Numbered from the stretch's first letter, positions 30,957-42,385 are shown. The stretch is DNA of 64,000 bases from Aphanomyces cochlioides (GCA_019828595.1 JAHQRK010000052.1:1-64000), one strand, 5' to 3'. Numbers and translations are program-made. Notes: generated by a model not told the origin, from the letters alone.

Positions 30957-31475
30957 ATGCGTGTCTTGATCCCCCTTGCGCTGGCTATTTCTACCGTCGT
31001 GGCTTTCAACCAACCTCGCCAAGACTCGTCATTTATGGCGACCCATCAGCAAGTCCGCACGGACTCTGTGATCCAAGAAAACCGCATTCTGCAGCAAGAC
31101 GCGTCATTCGCTTCGTACTACACGCCTAAGAGACAACTGGTAGCCAATGGTCTCCTGAGTTGTTTCGGACGCATGTGCGGCAAATCCGCCAACAAGCCTG
31201 CTAGCCAACCTGCTAGGCAACCTGCTAGCGAAGACCCGCATAGGACCCAGGTCTTTACCTTAGCGCCTGGTGCGAAAGAGAGAATTGCGAAGCACAGGCA
31301 AGAACGGGCGCAAGAACGGGCGAATAGGCCTCCGGAGCCCAAGAAACAAATCGAATACCCCAAAGACATGCGTTCGGAAAGTGACCGCCATGCTGATTTA
31401 ACTAGAGTGATTCCTCTCGCGCCTGGTGCGAAAGAGAGAATTGCGAAGAAGAGGCAAGGGGCATCTTCGTCTTAA
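30957..31475 (+). CDS. Secreted protein, copy B, variant form (172 aa)
   Basis: The same architecture as copy A: signal peptide, KRQLVANG, two Cys, PASQPARQ repeat and two APGAKERIAKxRQ motifs. It differs at FGRMCGK (copy A: FGGKCGK), VFTLAPG (VYPFAPG) and RHADLTRVI (RRADIAGVF), nearly all amino-acid changing. The B copies of units 2 and 3 carry the copy-A version instead. Confidence 0.65.
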   Translation: MRVLIPLALAISTVVAFNQPRQDSSFMATHQQVRTDSVIQENRILQQDASFASYYTPKRQLVANGLLSCFGRMCGKSANKPASQPARQPASEDPHRTQVFTLAPGAKERIAKHRQERAQERANRPPEPKKQIEYPKDMRSESDRHADLTRVIPLAPGAKERIAKKRQGASSS

Positions 31476-31596
31476 AGTCGCTCGCGTAGCCGTCAAAGTT
31501 AGTGCACCTCACTGAAGCAGTTACATGTGTCCATTTCGGACTATATTTTTGAATGTACTCGTTTAAGCATTTGCACGTTCTTAACACTTCATTAAC

Positions 31597-31878
31597 ATGC
31601 AACAATTTCCACGATGCTACAAGAGCCCCAACGCGTATGTGTTATTGATGAGTGGAGGAGAACTTTCGTCCTATCCCCCCGGCCATTTCGGCTACATCGC
31701 CTCTGAAATCGCATTTGATACAACATTTTCTGCACGTGGTACATTCATGGCCATGAGCAATCACGATAGCATTCAGACACTTGGCATGACGCTCATCCCG
31801 CGCTTCAAGAGCCACGAGGCATGCATGATAAAACACGTGGGACGAGCATTGTACATGCCTCTTGGACGCGCGCTTTAA
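31597..31878 (+). CDS. Hypothetical protein, 93 aa
   Basis: An intact frame from an ATG, ~120 bp after secreted gene B. It contains SYPPGHFGYIASEIAFDTTF and a C-terminus rich in basic and hydrophobic residues. No signal peptide or known domain. The frame depends on a six-C run at 31675 that is five C in two other copies. It could also be a downstream piece of the secreted-gene transcript. Confidence 0.35.
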   Translation: MQQFPRCYKSPNAYVLLMSGGELSSYPPGHFGYIASEIAFDTTFSARGTFMAMSNHDSIQTLGMTLIPRFKSHEACMIKHVGRALYMPLGRAL

Positions 31879-32693
31879 CTTGTGCGCGTCATGTATGCTA
31901 ACAACCACGTGGCAACAAAGCCATGAAGGTCGAGTCTCGTCAAGTTCTACTACTATTAGTAGTATGCTTTAAGAGGACAGGATATTCTCTTCTCCAATTC
32001 GAACTCATGGGGATTGATTCGATGCAATGCGATATCTCTCAACACGCAGGTGGTGTCATAAGAATACTAACGACGCACTGTTCTACCATGCAAAGCCAAA
32101 CTGACTTATGAAATGGACTTTTATAGCAGTGCAGTACACTCCGGCTTACTATTAATAGTACAGAAAAGCCTCCCACGAGGAAATCTTATCGTACAGTATG
32201 AACTGTTGAAATCAATAAGTATTAAATGACAAAGGTATTATCAAGTGTGTTACTGTTTGCCATTGGTGAGAATATTTGGAGGCTGAGCAGTAAATCAAAA
32301 GGTTCATTATGAGATTATTCATGATGGATAAAATTGAAAGCAGAGTACACAAGAGAAAATGCTGAATGATTGGAAACAAGGACAAATTGAATAGGCGTGA
32401 GTGTAAGGTTAGAATCTAGTCACGAGACGATCAAAACCAACAAACTCATTTCTTATGGTGATTACATGGGCAGCTGGTGAGTATTCGATATGGTCATCTT
32501 AGATTGGATACTTGGACTATGATATATTATGTACTGTCAAAAGTAATATTTGAACCTCTGAAAAATGCTTTCTTCGTGGGAGGCTTCACTGTATGGCTTA
32601 TGGAATCCAGTCGGTTTCTAGCCGTTCTCCTTCCACATGTCTCTCGACCAGCAAACCAAGGATGCGCTCCTCGCCGCATCCATTTCAAGATAC

Positions 32694-32696
32694 AAT
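32694..32696. other. Empty target site of the DDE transposon
   Basis: The repeat reads ...GATACAATACTACCCG... here without the element, with a single AAT where filled copies have AAT on both sides of a 2.09-kb insertion. An identical empty site is at 47561-47563. The site lies in the 7-bp inverted repeat ATACTAC/GTAGTAT. Confidence 0.85.
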
Positions 32697-32945
32697 ACTA
32701 CCCGTAGTATGTATTAACAATGGGCTAACGTTAGACGTAAACAGACGTGTCATATTGTCCAATCCTTTGTCAAGAGAACCTGAAATAATCCACTCACCTT
32801 GTGTCGACCAAGTATTCGTTTTGCTCGATTGCAGCGTTCGCGGAACGATTCTTGCAACCGCAGCGTTGCATGTTGTGTCTTGAAATGCCACAACGAAGAG
32901 CAGTGTTTGTGTCATTGTCGAAATTGCCGTCAAGAAATATCTCCC

Positions 32946-33410
32946 ATGCGTGTCTTGATCCCCCTTGCGCTGGCTATTTCTACCGTCGTGGCTTTCAACC
33001 AACCTCGCCAAGACTCGTCATTTATGGCGACCCATCAGCAAGTCCGCACGGACTCTGTGATCCAAGAAAACCGCATTCTGCAGCAAGACGCGTCATTCGC
33101 TTCGTACTACACGCCTAAGAGACAACTGGTAGCCAATGGTCTCCTGAGTTGTTTCGGACGCATGTGCGGCAAATCCGCCAACAAGCCTGCTAGCCAACCT
33201 GCTAGGCAACCTGCTAGGCAACCTGCTAGGCAACCTGCTAGCCAGCCCAAGCGAGGGCAGAGAAAGCAAATGGAAGAAAGACATTACGCTCGACGCGGAA
33301 ATCTACAGTGGACAGGCAAAGGAGTCCCGAAGGAGCGTCAAAGTTCGGGTCGTCTTAACCGTCAAACTTCGACTGCAGGAATTTCGGATTCAGAAATTGA
33401 ACCACGTTAG
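32946..33410 (+). CDS. Secreted protein, copy C, expanded repeat and new C-terminus (154 aa)
   Basis: The signal peptide and first ~80 residues match copies A and B. The 12-bp minisatellite (33184-33246) has six units instead of three, encoding an extended QPAR series. After it the protein switches to an unrelated basic tail (PKRGQRKQMEERHYARRGN...DSEIEPR). The APGAKERIAK motifs are absent, so this is a C-terminal exchange or an end-of-array copy. The 93-aa ORF does not follow it. Confidence 0.6.
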   Translation: MRVLIPLALAISTVVAFNQPRQDSSFMATHQQVRTDSVIQENRILQQDASFASYYTPKRQLVANGLLSCFGRMCGKSANKPASQPARQPARQPARQPASQPKRGQRKQMEERHYARRGNLQWTGKGVPKERQSSGRLNRQTSTAGISDSEIEPR

Positions 33411-35529
33411 CCCAAAAGAACAGCAATCAACAGCATCAGTTGGAGATAAATTCAATCGCACATGCAGGATACTGTTCTGGATAATTCAACTTTCGTCTTT
33501 GGCTATAACCTACTTTTTGCGTTTAAATCTGCACCCTAAACCCCCAATGCCATGCAAGGACTTAACATCCAAAGTTCCAACGCAAAGCCCCAAATGATCG
33601 TATCTCAACTTCGCCCTAGAGGTGAGGGTGGTTCTAATTCCAGGAGCTTTTCTCCTCGAGTCAGCCGTTCCATGATTAAATAAAGCCTCAGAAGTTAACA
33701 AGATGGCCAATGAGCCCGCTATTCAAGGTATTGCAGTACAGAAAATATGTGTTACTGAGTTTCTTCTGGTGGTCGCAGCTCGAAAGTAGTTGCAACGATT
33801 TAACCTCGGCGGATTGCAACAGAATACCAGACCTGCGTCTAATGCTTGTTGGCTCGACTTGGGGCGGCTCAAGCCTGAAATGTCAACGCAAAAGCCGCAT
33901 AGAAATGCAATGAGGTTCCAAGAGGTAAATCGCGAGAGGATCTGCTAGGGTGAGCTTGTCATAGCTCACGACACCTCCCTCTCGGCACAGAGTATGATAG
34001 AGCTAACGAGGGTTCCGACGGCCGGGGCTAGCTTGCGTACGGCTACCCGAGCCTTGCAGACCAAGTTTCAACTATCGGGTTAAACTTCCCGAGCTTGTCT
34101 GCTAAAGCTACACGGGTTTACCCACCTGAAATTGCCCGAGCTTTGACGACCAAGGCGACCCGAGCTCCCAGGCTTGTTTTAACTGGGCCTCTCATTTCCG
34201 TAGTCGATTGTTTCTCTGGCTGGAAAGTAAAGGCGCTTTCGTGAGTTCTATGACGGTCGCCTGGATAGGCGCCGTTCGTTTTAAGGGCTCTTCTTTGAGG
34301 CTGTCTTGAGTTGGTTGGACCTCCCACGCACAAGATTTGGAGTTCAGAAAACCTTGTTAGTTGGCTGAGGTTAATTCTAAACTGACTCGCAATCCTCCTC
34401 TGTAGTTTCTACATTTGTTCGATCTTGGCGGAGCTCTTGGCGGTAGATAGAAGGATTTAGCCAGTTGGTCAACGTCTTCAAACGTCTTCATAGAACATTG
34501 ACATTGTGCTCTTCAAAACCGTCACAGTTCACCTCGTGAAGTGGATGTCTCGATTTGTTTTCGATCCAGCATGGTGGCTCCCACGACGCAGCGGGTGATC
34601 TAAGCCTCAGTGGCGAAATTACTTGATATATGCTCTTGAAAATCCAACAGCCCGCCCCACGAATCTGGAACGCTACAGTACTTCACTGTCATTACAAGAA
34701 GGCTTGCAACGCAGGGGCAAGGGTGAAGGGGGAAGTACGCTTCTCTATGGGGAAGGAGCGCAAATTATCGAGCAAGAGGTGGGGCCACTCTTGTCTCGAT
34801 GGGCGCTGCATGTATGGTGTTATTCATCGGGAGATGGATGTAGCGCCATCCTTTCGGAATACTGTACTCGAGCAACACTGGGTACCGCGTGGTACCCAGT
34901 GTTCCCGCAGAATATTATAATATAGAGGTATTTCAAATAAAGCGGGGACGGTTGGAACTGTTGATTTCCATGCTCTACTATGAGCCTCTGAGTTGTCTAT
35001 TGCCTGACCAGTTGGAATTCCTCGTCCATTATGACAATTGATGTACGGTGCTTTGTCAGGGTTAGGGATATATCTATTCCCGGCACCCCTTAGAGTAGTC
35101 GCGTGGCTGTCTCTCTTACTCCTGTAAATACACCTCTTACATCACGTGTCTTGTTAGCTCGCACTGGCTCCACAACGGCGCTTCGACGCCAGAAACCAGA
35201 CGTCGACTCCGCCGTGGCCATCTGCAAAGACGACTGACATTCAGAGTGGCGAATGGAGGGATCCCCTTATACTAAAGGTAATGTTCCACCATGTTCACCA
35301 AATCAATAGGTTATGAGCCCAAGGGGCTTCCCACACCTTGGATGGATGGAACAAGGTGGAGCCACCTTGTATGCGTCCTTCTGTGGCTGTAGCTCGAATG
35401 TACGATCCACGGCGGCGAAGGACAAAGGCTCCTCCAACCACCACCCGCGAGTTCTTCCATTATGGAAGAATCACTCGCCAATGGGCGGCGGTTTCTAGCT
35501 TCTCAGTTCCATTCGTCTTTGCAAGCGAG
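33411..35529. other. Spacer with degraded secreted-gene tail and copia 5' region
   Basis: No convincing gene. Bases ~34040-34180 repeat a CCCGAGCTTGTCTGCTAAAG-like motif four times, a diverged form of the repeat tail of the gene at 23434. Two overlapping ~100-codon frames at 34623-34925 have no recognisable product. Bases ~35000-35529 precede the copia gag and may be its leader. Confidence 0.4.
34874..34903. other. Perfect 13-bp inverted repeat hairpin
   Basis: AACACTGGGTACC, a four-base loop GCGT, then the exact complement. It lies in the spacer and recurs at 49741-49770. It could be a palindromic transposon end or a transcript hairpin. Confidence 0.6.
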
Positions 35530-36249
35530 ATGGCACGCCGACGAGAGAGTCCTCGACGTCGGTCATACCATAGAAACAGGAGATCATCCAGTCGCGACAG
35601 CGAACGACGGTCTCAAAGCAGGAGCTACAGGCACAGCTCCAGCCGAGACCGTCCACGGTCATACTATGGACCGAATTCACCATCCCGCAGCACTGCCAAC
35701 GTGCAACAACGAGGAGCGCCGTCCGTCGACAGACATCGGCGTGATGCGAATGAGCTGTGGAACGTCCAAACGTTCAGCCATAGCAACGAGTCAAGGCCGT
35801 TGGAGCCGTCATGTGGCTCCCAACGAAAAGCTTTGTTGGGAACAATTTCCACTATTGGCTCAAAGCCATCCGAAACCACTTGAAGGCAGCGCGACTCTGG
35901 GATATCGTCGCTGGAACGGAAAACCGACCATCGACACCAGGCGAGGGTGCCCAATGTGACCACCTCGATCGGTTGGCCGTGACACTGCTCATGGACTCGA
36001 TTCGAGATGAACTTCTTCTCGGAGTCAGCGGTGAAGAATCAGCTGCTAGCATCTGGGAGACCATATGCAACAAGTACCTCGAGGTCAAATGGGGAACGAG
36101 TGCCAGCCTCCTTGGGAAGCTGACCAACCTCAAGATGGCTAGCGGCTCTGATGTAAACGAGCACCTCACAGTATTCAGAGAACACTCTGAGAAGCTCAAC
36201 GAGATGGGCGAAGGGTTGAAGACCAGTCAACTAACAGCGTTGCTGCTTG
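35530..36249 (+). pseudogene. Ty1/copia gag, frameshifted and cut at the duplication breakpoint
   Basis: It starts with an Arg/Ser-rich segment (MARRRESPRRRSYHRNRRSS, many SR dipeptides). After a frame change near 35830 comes a copia-type gag core: NNFHYWLKAIRNHLKAARLWDIV, then LLMDSIRDELLLGV, ASIWETICNKYLEVKW, LLGKLTNLKMASGSDVNEHLTVF and LNEMGEGLKTSQLTALLLG. This matches the UBN2/retrotran_gag layout. At 36249 it runs into antisense gypsy integrase, so the zinc knuckle and pol are missing. Confidence 0.65.
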
Positions 36250-37040
36250 GGCATAGCTTCGAAGGATGTCTTCGAGAACGCGATTCGCGCGTTCGGTCTG
36301 ACCATCAGACTCCGGATGGTCCGAGCTGGACATGTTTAACGTCGTCCCGCAGAGCGCGAACAGCGCTCGCCAAAAATGGGACGTAAACCGAGGATCTCGA
36401 TCCGAGACGATACTGGACAGGAGTCCAAAATGACAATAGACGTTGTCAAAGAAAAGGCGAGCTGACTGCTCCGCCGTAATGGATGCCTTAACAGGCAGCG
36501 CGATCAGGTACTTGGATGCGCGATCGACAAGGGTGAAGATACCCGTATTGCCCGACTTGTCACAGGGCAAGCCAAAAATGAAGTCCATGCTGACGGACTC
36601 CCACAGTTCCAGTGGGACGTCGAGGCTCTGTAGCGGAGCCTGGGAGTATGGGGCGGCCTTGACGGCCTGACATACGCCACACGATGCGACAAAACGTGCC
36701 ACCGCCTTATACAGGCGAGGCCACCAAAATGAACGGGCGACGGACAGATATGTCTTCTCGCGGCCATAATGGCCGCCGCTCGCAGTGTCGTGAAATTCGC
36801 GGATGATCTCCGCACGGAGAGTCGGGTCGCACGGCACAGCCACTCGTGGGGCGTCCCCGGAGTGACTGAATACCACAACAAATCGTCGTGGAAGGTGAAA
36901 CGTCCGATCTGGACTACCTTGGTGGAAAGCGATTTGCCAGCGGTAATGGCATCAATCGTCCGGTTAAGGGCAGGATCGAGGCTGTACACTCCTCGAATGC
37001 GATCAAACAAGTCCGAACGGACTTCGGATAGGGCAGCGCG
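36250..37040 (-). pseudogene. Gypsy integrase, unit 2, truncated and frameshifted
   Basis: The C-terminal third is absent because the copy starts at the breakpoint. The zinc-binding and catalytic core, including both Asp and the Glu, are readable from about 36860 downward. A C run of four at 36855-36858, where units 1 and 3 have five, shifts the frame ahead of the zinc domain. Confidence 0.75.
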
Positions 37041-37041
37041 C

Positions 37042-37668
37042 AAAATTAACAACACGCTCTTGGAACTTAGCGTAGTTGTGGAGCCACGTCGTGGTGTCGA
37101 GCGAAATACGCGCCAGCATTCGGTTGGCCCAGATGGCCACGTACTCAAATTTAGTTTCGTCCCGCAAGAGAGAAACAGGAACAAACGCGCGCATACCACC
37201 AAAGCGGCGCTGGTCTTGTCGGATCGAAGGCCATTCGGCCATATCGACGATGACGGGGTTGCAGGTTTCCCACAAAGTCACTGCGAAGGCAACCCCCGCC
37301 GCAAAATCACTTTTTGAATCGCCGCGCAGGCGAGAAGGCAATTGCGCCAACAAATCTCGAAACTTGCCCGGATCGGGCGTGCCACTGCGAGAGGCTGTGA
37401 AGCCTGGCATTTGATCAAAGGTCAGATCGCATCCTGTGTCGGATGCCTGACACCGCGCGTGGACACCACCGCCAAGCCGAGTTTGGCCCACACGGATCCA
37501 AAGGTTCTCAAGGTATTTGGCGCGCCCCTGCGCCGGCGCTGCGCTTTGCTCGCGACTGCCCAGATCGGGCGAGGGCGGCGTGTACTCGTAATCGACCTCT
37601 TCGTCAGCGTACATTTTTGAAAATGTTCCTGATTGGCTCAGCGAGAGCCAATGTGGTAGTTGGAACAC
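37042..37668 (-). pseudogene. Gypsy gag-like fragment, unit 2
   Basis: The same frame and product as at 22175-22801. Confidence 0.5.
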
Positions 37669-38298
37669 ACCAGTCCCAGTTCAGACGGGACTGTGAAGGG
37701 ATTACCCCCAGCGAGGGAGGCATCTCTGCAAGGCTTACGGGCTTTCGCCTTAAGTGTGGGAGGATGTCACCTTGCCATGTCTGGCAGGTACATAAGATGA
37801 GGGCGCGGTCTGTGCATTGACCTGGCGCCCTGCAGTAGCGGTTCCCCGCGCTCTGCTGTGTGAACGACTGGCCTTGGGAGGCCACAGAAGTTGAAGCTCC
37901 TAGTGAGGCTGTGCGATAGCCAACGAAAAACAAGACAGGAATGAGACTTAGGTTGCTTTAACTTTAATTCACTCTTACACTTCAGTCGCAGTTCACACGC
38001 GCCTGATATCCTCTGCGCCCGGTTACACAGGTTGACCGAGCTTTGTCGGCTAAGGGAACTTGAGGACAGGGGTCGCTGAGATGAAGACTGGTTTGACTCT
38101 CAAGTCTTTGAAGTCTCTGAGGACTATCATTTGTCTACACCAGACTTTAAGGAGCTTCCGATGCAAAAATGCAGTGATGACATGGCTGTATTGAAAGCTT
38201 TATGAAGGAAAGAACGAGAGAGAATCTGGAAAACTACGAGCAGTTCATCCGAAGTTTCCAAAATCCTCTCAAGGGATTGCGATGGCGAGAATCTTGGG

Positions 38299-38822
38299 CT
38301 AACGACGGCTCAGGCGACCCGAGCTTTGTCGGCTGAAGGAACTTGAGCTTTGTCGGCTAAGACTACCTGAGCTACGTAGGCTGAGAGAACTTGAGCTTTG
38401 TCGGCTAAGGGACAGGGGGCCGCTGAGACTGGTTTGACTCTGTTGCCTTTGAAGTCTCTGAGGGCTCTCATTTGGGCTACCGGTATAGCGGAAAGTGGTG
38501 TAATCAGAGCGTAGGGAGAGACTATCCGATCGTTGGCTACGTCCAGTGGACCTGCTGCCCTGACCCGTAAAACAGCATTTAAGCCAATTTCCATTCGCTC
38601 TCAATCGTCTCGCAGAGAAGTTGTTGGAGGCGGCATACTCTTCATAGCCCGACACAGAGTGGCCTTGACCACCGCCGACCTTGTCATCACGGTCGCCTTG
38701 CAGAAGAAGTCGATCGCTGTCTGCAGAGTCGATGGGTTTTTTTTAAGCACCAAATTAACTCGTGGCTGGCTAAAAGCCACGATCGCAGTGGCTGCAAGTG
38801 CTAGGGGGATCAACAGACGCAT
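38299..38822 (-). pseudogene. RxLR-like secreted gene with A8 frame break, unit 2
   Basis: A copy of the gene at 23434-23957. Signal peptide and RRLR-containing region are again in different frames across the same A8 tract (38737-38744). Confidence 0.55.
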
Positions 38823-39345
38823 GACAGTGGCAGCTGGAAGGTAATTTGCACAATAACCAAGGAAATGAAGACGAGCAAGAACAATTTACAACTGTCACAG
38901 CTGCTAGAAATTTCAAACAAGGCAGTTCACGAGCAAAAAACGGGCTCAGGTGGGTGCCCACAGCACTTATTGGACAGGGCGATCACATTTCAGTCTATGG
39001 ATGTACCGTACGCCAAAACAATATCCGTGTAACGATTTTTTGGTAGTAAGTGATACTAGTACATCGTTTGATTTCGTTGGAGAAACTCAAAAATCGCGAG
39101 GATTTCACTCGACTCCATGTGTCAAGCGCACCCACATCGAATGCAGTTACGGGCGGACAACTTGCGCACAAATTGTAGCCCCCCTGCTGAAGGGTCCCTG
39201 TTCTTGGGGAAAACTTCCACCTTTAGAGAAATCAAGCTTCGCCACCCCATCGGATTCCCAGCATCTCTTGAATGTGGCCAACTCTCTAAGAGGAGCATGT
39301 TTGAGGATCATTTACAGGGAACGACAGTTAATAAGGCCTAGGGGT

Positions 39346-39998
39346 TGTTAACTGTCGTGAGCATCCTTATATAGTCAATCTAATGAGTAAACCAACACAA
39401 AACGAAACTATTTCGAAGTCAAGAGACGATCCGACATGGATTGTTTAACACCAATATCACAGGGATCTTGACTCCACATCCGATCTGATCCCTTCCTGCC
39501 TCTTAGTCTGACCTTCCCTTCTAACCTTAACCAAACTTCCTTTCGCTCTGTTCTACCGAGCGTCCCCTCTGCCTCCCCTCAGTCCGATCTGCATGAATAG
39601 GACGAATCTCCAAAGGCCTGTCACCAGGTGTTTCATCGTGAGTGCTCACAACTGTCACTGTCACGGGCCGTGACAACAACAATCGAAGGTCCGGGCATGT
39701 GGACCTCAGGAACCGACTGTCTTCGCAACAATGCGCCAGGATTGGAAGAAGGAAAGGGCTACATAAACTTCGGTAGTGTGTGTTCCTCTGGAGTAAAGTA
39801 CTACGTAGTAGTAGTAGATCGAGCAAATGGAGAAGATGCAAGTCTATAAACATCTTATATAGAATGGACGAGAGTCCGAGGACGCTCGAACTAGAATCTT
39901 AAAGGTTTGAAAGTGATCAATTGATACAAGGCATAAAAGAGTTTGACAAGCTTCAATCAAGGGATCTTAGACTGTCCTACGGCCGTCGTTCTACTACA
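39346..39998 (+). repeat. Candidate copia LTR, unit 2
   Basis: A copy of 24481-25133 with the same inverted repeat at its start. Confidence 0.3.
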
Positions 39999-40010
39999 TG
40001 AAGTTTAGGG

Positions 40011-40280
40011 GTGACTCAGCCAAAAAATCGTGGAAATACTTTGAGTCACGTTAGTCAGCGTTCTCAACGTATTGCCAACTGCCTCGGTGGCCGAATCGCA
40101 AACGAATTTTCGGATCCCGAATTTCAACACATCGTTGAAGAAACCGAAGGCATTCTTTTGACTATCAAGCACACTCTTGAGTCCGCTGTGAACTTTGCCG
40201 AGGAGAAGTTTGAGAACAAACTCCACGAATTGTTGCATCGCAAGCTTCTTCCAGTTATCAAATCTCGCGGTTACAACTAA
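40011..40280 (+). CDS. Small hypothetical protein (89 aa), unit 2
   Basis: A copy of the frame at 25146-25415. Confidence 0.35.
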   Translation: MTQPKNRGNTLSHVSQRSQRIANCLGGRIANEFSDPEFQHIVEETEGILLTIKHTLESAVNFAEEKFENKLHELLHRKLLPVIKSRGYN

Positions 40281-40326
40281 TTTTAATTAGTTAGTTTCAT
40301 CCAATCACATTCATTGAACTTGAACC

Positions 40327-40765
40327 ATGGAATTTAAATATTTTGTCCACGTGTTCAAAGGAAAGTCGTTCAGTGAGTGGTACACTCGACTCCTTTCCTT
40401 CCTCGAATACAAAGAAGTCGACGCTGTCGTTGAAGGCACTATGCCCGATACTGATCCCGAATACACAAACAAGAACCGTCTGGCGAAAGCTCTTATACTC
40501 GCCGCACTCGATGACCAACACGTGCGAATGGTTAAGAAGTTCAACATGCTTCTTCCATGATAAACATACTCCGCGACCGATATGGCAACAAGTCATTTCA
40601 ACCCTCTGAATCTGCACGCGTGTACTGCGACCGCTTCAAGATGACAGATGTTCTTGATGCCAATGTCAAGATTGACCATGGCTTTGCAGTTCATCAATTT
40701 TGCCGTAACAGTCATACGTCTGAAAAGAAAGCTTGTTCCGTTTTGCTGGTCAGTCAGTCAAGTCC
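40327..40765 (+). pseudogene. Copia-like gag relic, unit 2
   Basis: A copy of 25462-25900 with the same stop and frame change. Confidence 0.45.
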
Positions 40766-40896
40766 AAACGTTTCTGGCTTTGAACAAGTCGGTCTCTTGT
40801 GTCGCTGCGCTGAGAATACTGATAGCGCATTACAAATGCATTGTGGGAATTGTGAAAAGCCCTCTTTTCCTCTTTTCTGCGATTGCTAGTCATGTC

Positions 40897-41352
40897 TTAT
40901 ACTCTGGAATATGTAACTCTGTACCTGAACTTGTAGTCAAATGCGTCTGCAAAAGCTTTCCATATGCGGTCAAATACACGTTGTCGCTCTTCTGGTGACC
41001 TCATTGCGAGTTCTTCGACGTGTAAGCACATGAGAAAAATGGTGTAACCGCTGTGGTCCTGAACAAATTGATTCAGGTTGATATCGAATTCTCGGAAACT
41101 CTCAAAGTCACGAGGAACGAAGCGTATTTTTGGATCGTACAATGATGAACCATGTGCTGGCCGTCCTCGCTTGATCCTGCACAGTAAACAGGACTTGTAA
41201 GGGATGGTCGTTGATTCATCCATGAACGACGACCAGTGTCGCAATAGTCCACAGAGTGTGCATCGAATTTGGCAGACCTCGTCGTGTTCTCTGGAGCGCA
41301 TCAGGTGTCCCAAATTCATCAGGTGTTCCAAAATGCCCCTGACTGGGGGCAT
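40897..41352 (-). CDS. Small Cys-rich protein (151 aa), unit 2
   Basis: The same protein as at 26032-26487, with the CCAAT array upstream. Confidence 0.5.
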   Translation of the reverse strand: MPPVRGILEHLMNLGHLMRSREHDEVCQIRCTLCGLLRHWSSFMDESTTIPYKSCLLCRIKRGRPAHGSSLYDPKIRFVPRDFESFREFDINLNQFVQDHSGYTIFLMCLHVEELAMRSPEERQRVFDRIWKAFADAFDYKFRYRVTYSRV

Positions 41353-41359
41353 TTACCAG

Positions 41360-41496
41360 CCAATCAGGTTTGTTCATGTTTTTAGCCAATCAGATTTCTT
41401 TCATATTTTTAGCCAATCAAAGGACTTTTCGTATTTTTAGCCAATCAAATGACTTTTATTTTTAGCCAATCAAAATGCTTTATATTTGAACCAATC
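41360..41496 (-). promoter_or_regulatory. Six CCAAT boxes, unit 2
   Basis: The same spacing and context as at 26495-26631. Confidence 0.55.
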
Positions 41497-41745
41497 ACAT
41501 TGATTCATTCGTTTACTCAATCATGTACACTGTACACCAAGAGCCGTAAAATAACTAATTCTGGTTAATAGTGCACCCAAGAGCAAAAATTGACTCCAGC
41601 GTGGCGCACTTGAATCTTGTACTACAGTACCTGTAAGCAACACGGGAAATAAAGTCCTTCTTGGATTGCATGTTGTGTCTTGAAATGCCACAACGAAGAG
41701 CAGTGTTTGTGTCATTGTCGAAATTGCCGTCAAGAAATATCTCCC

Positions 41746-42264
41746 ATGCGTGTCTTGATCCCCCTTGCGCTGGCTATTTCTACCGTCGTGGCTTTCAACC
41801 AACCTCGCCAAGACTCGTCATTTATGGCGACCCATCAGCAAGTCCGCACGGACTCTGTGATCCAAGAAAACCGCATTCTGCAGCAAGACGCGTCATTCGC
41901 TTCGTACTACACGCCTAAGAGACAACTGGTAGCCAATGGTCTCCTGAGTTGTTTCGGAGGCAAGTGCGGCAAATCCGCCAACAAGCCTGCTAGCCAACCT
42001 GCTAGGCAACCTGCTAGCGAAGACCCGCATAGGACCCAGGTCTATCCCTTTGCGCCTGGTGCGAAAGAGAGAATTGCGAAGCACAGGCAAGAACGGGCGC
42101 AAGAACGGGCGAATAGGCCTCCGGAGCCCAAGAAACAAATCGAATACCCCAAAGACATGCGTTCGGAAAGTGACCGCCGTGCTGATATAGCTGGAGTGTT
42201 TCCTCTCGCGCCTGGTGCGAAAGAGAGAATTGCGAAGAAGAGGCAAGGGGCATCTTCGTCTTAA
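41746..42264 (+). CDS. Secreted protein copy A, unit 2 (172 aa)
   Basis: The same translation as at 26881-27399. Confidence 0.65.
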   Translation: MRVLIPLALAISTVVAFNQPRQDSSFMATHQQVRTDSVIQENRILQQDASFASYYTPKRQLVANGLLSCFGGKCGKSANKPASQPARQPASEDPHRTQVYPFAPGAKERIAKHRQERAQERANRPPEPKKQIEYPKDMRSESDRRADIAGVFPLAPGAKERIAKKRQGASSS

Positions 42265-42385
42265 AGTCGCTCGCGTAGCCGTCAAAGTTAGTGCACCTCA
42301 CTGAAGCAGTCACATGTGTCCATTTCGGACTATATTTTTGAATGTACTCGTTTAAGCATTTGCACGTTCTTAACACTTCATTAAC

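Larger units (their letters stand above)
21382..36249 (+). repeat. Segmental duplication unit 1 (14,868 bp)
   Basis: The sequence starting with GGCATAGCTTCGAAGG at 21382 recurs at 36250 and 51117, and everything between follows in the same order with few differences. Unit 1 starts inside an intact integrase. Units 2 and 3 start at a copia-gag/integrase fusion, which is the duplication breakpoint. Confidence 0.9.

Noticed and set aside
35462..35959. 165-codon frame overlapping the SR-rich copia gag
   Set aside because: It has no domain; the SR-rich frame followed by the gag core explains the region better.
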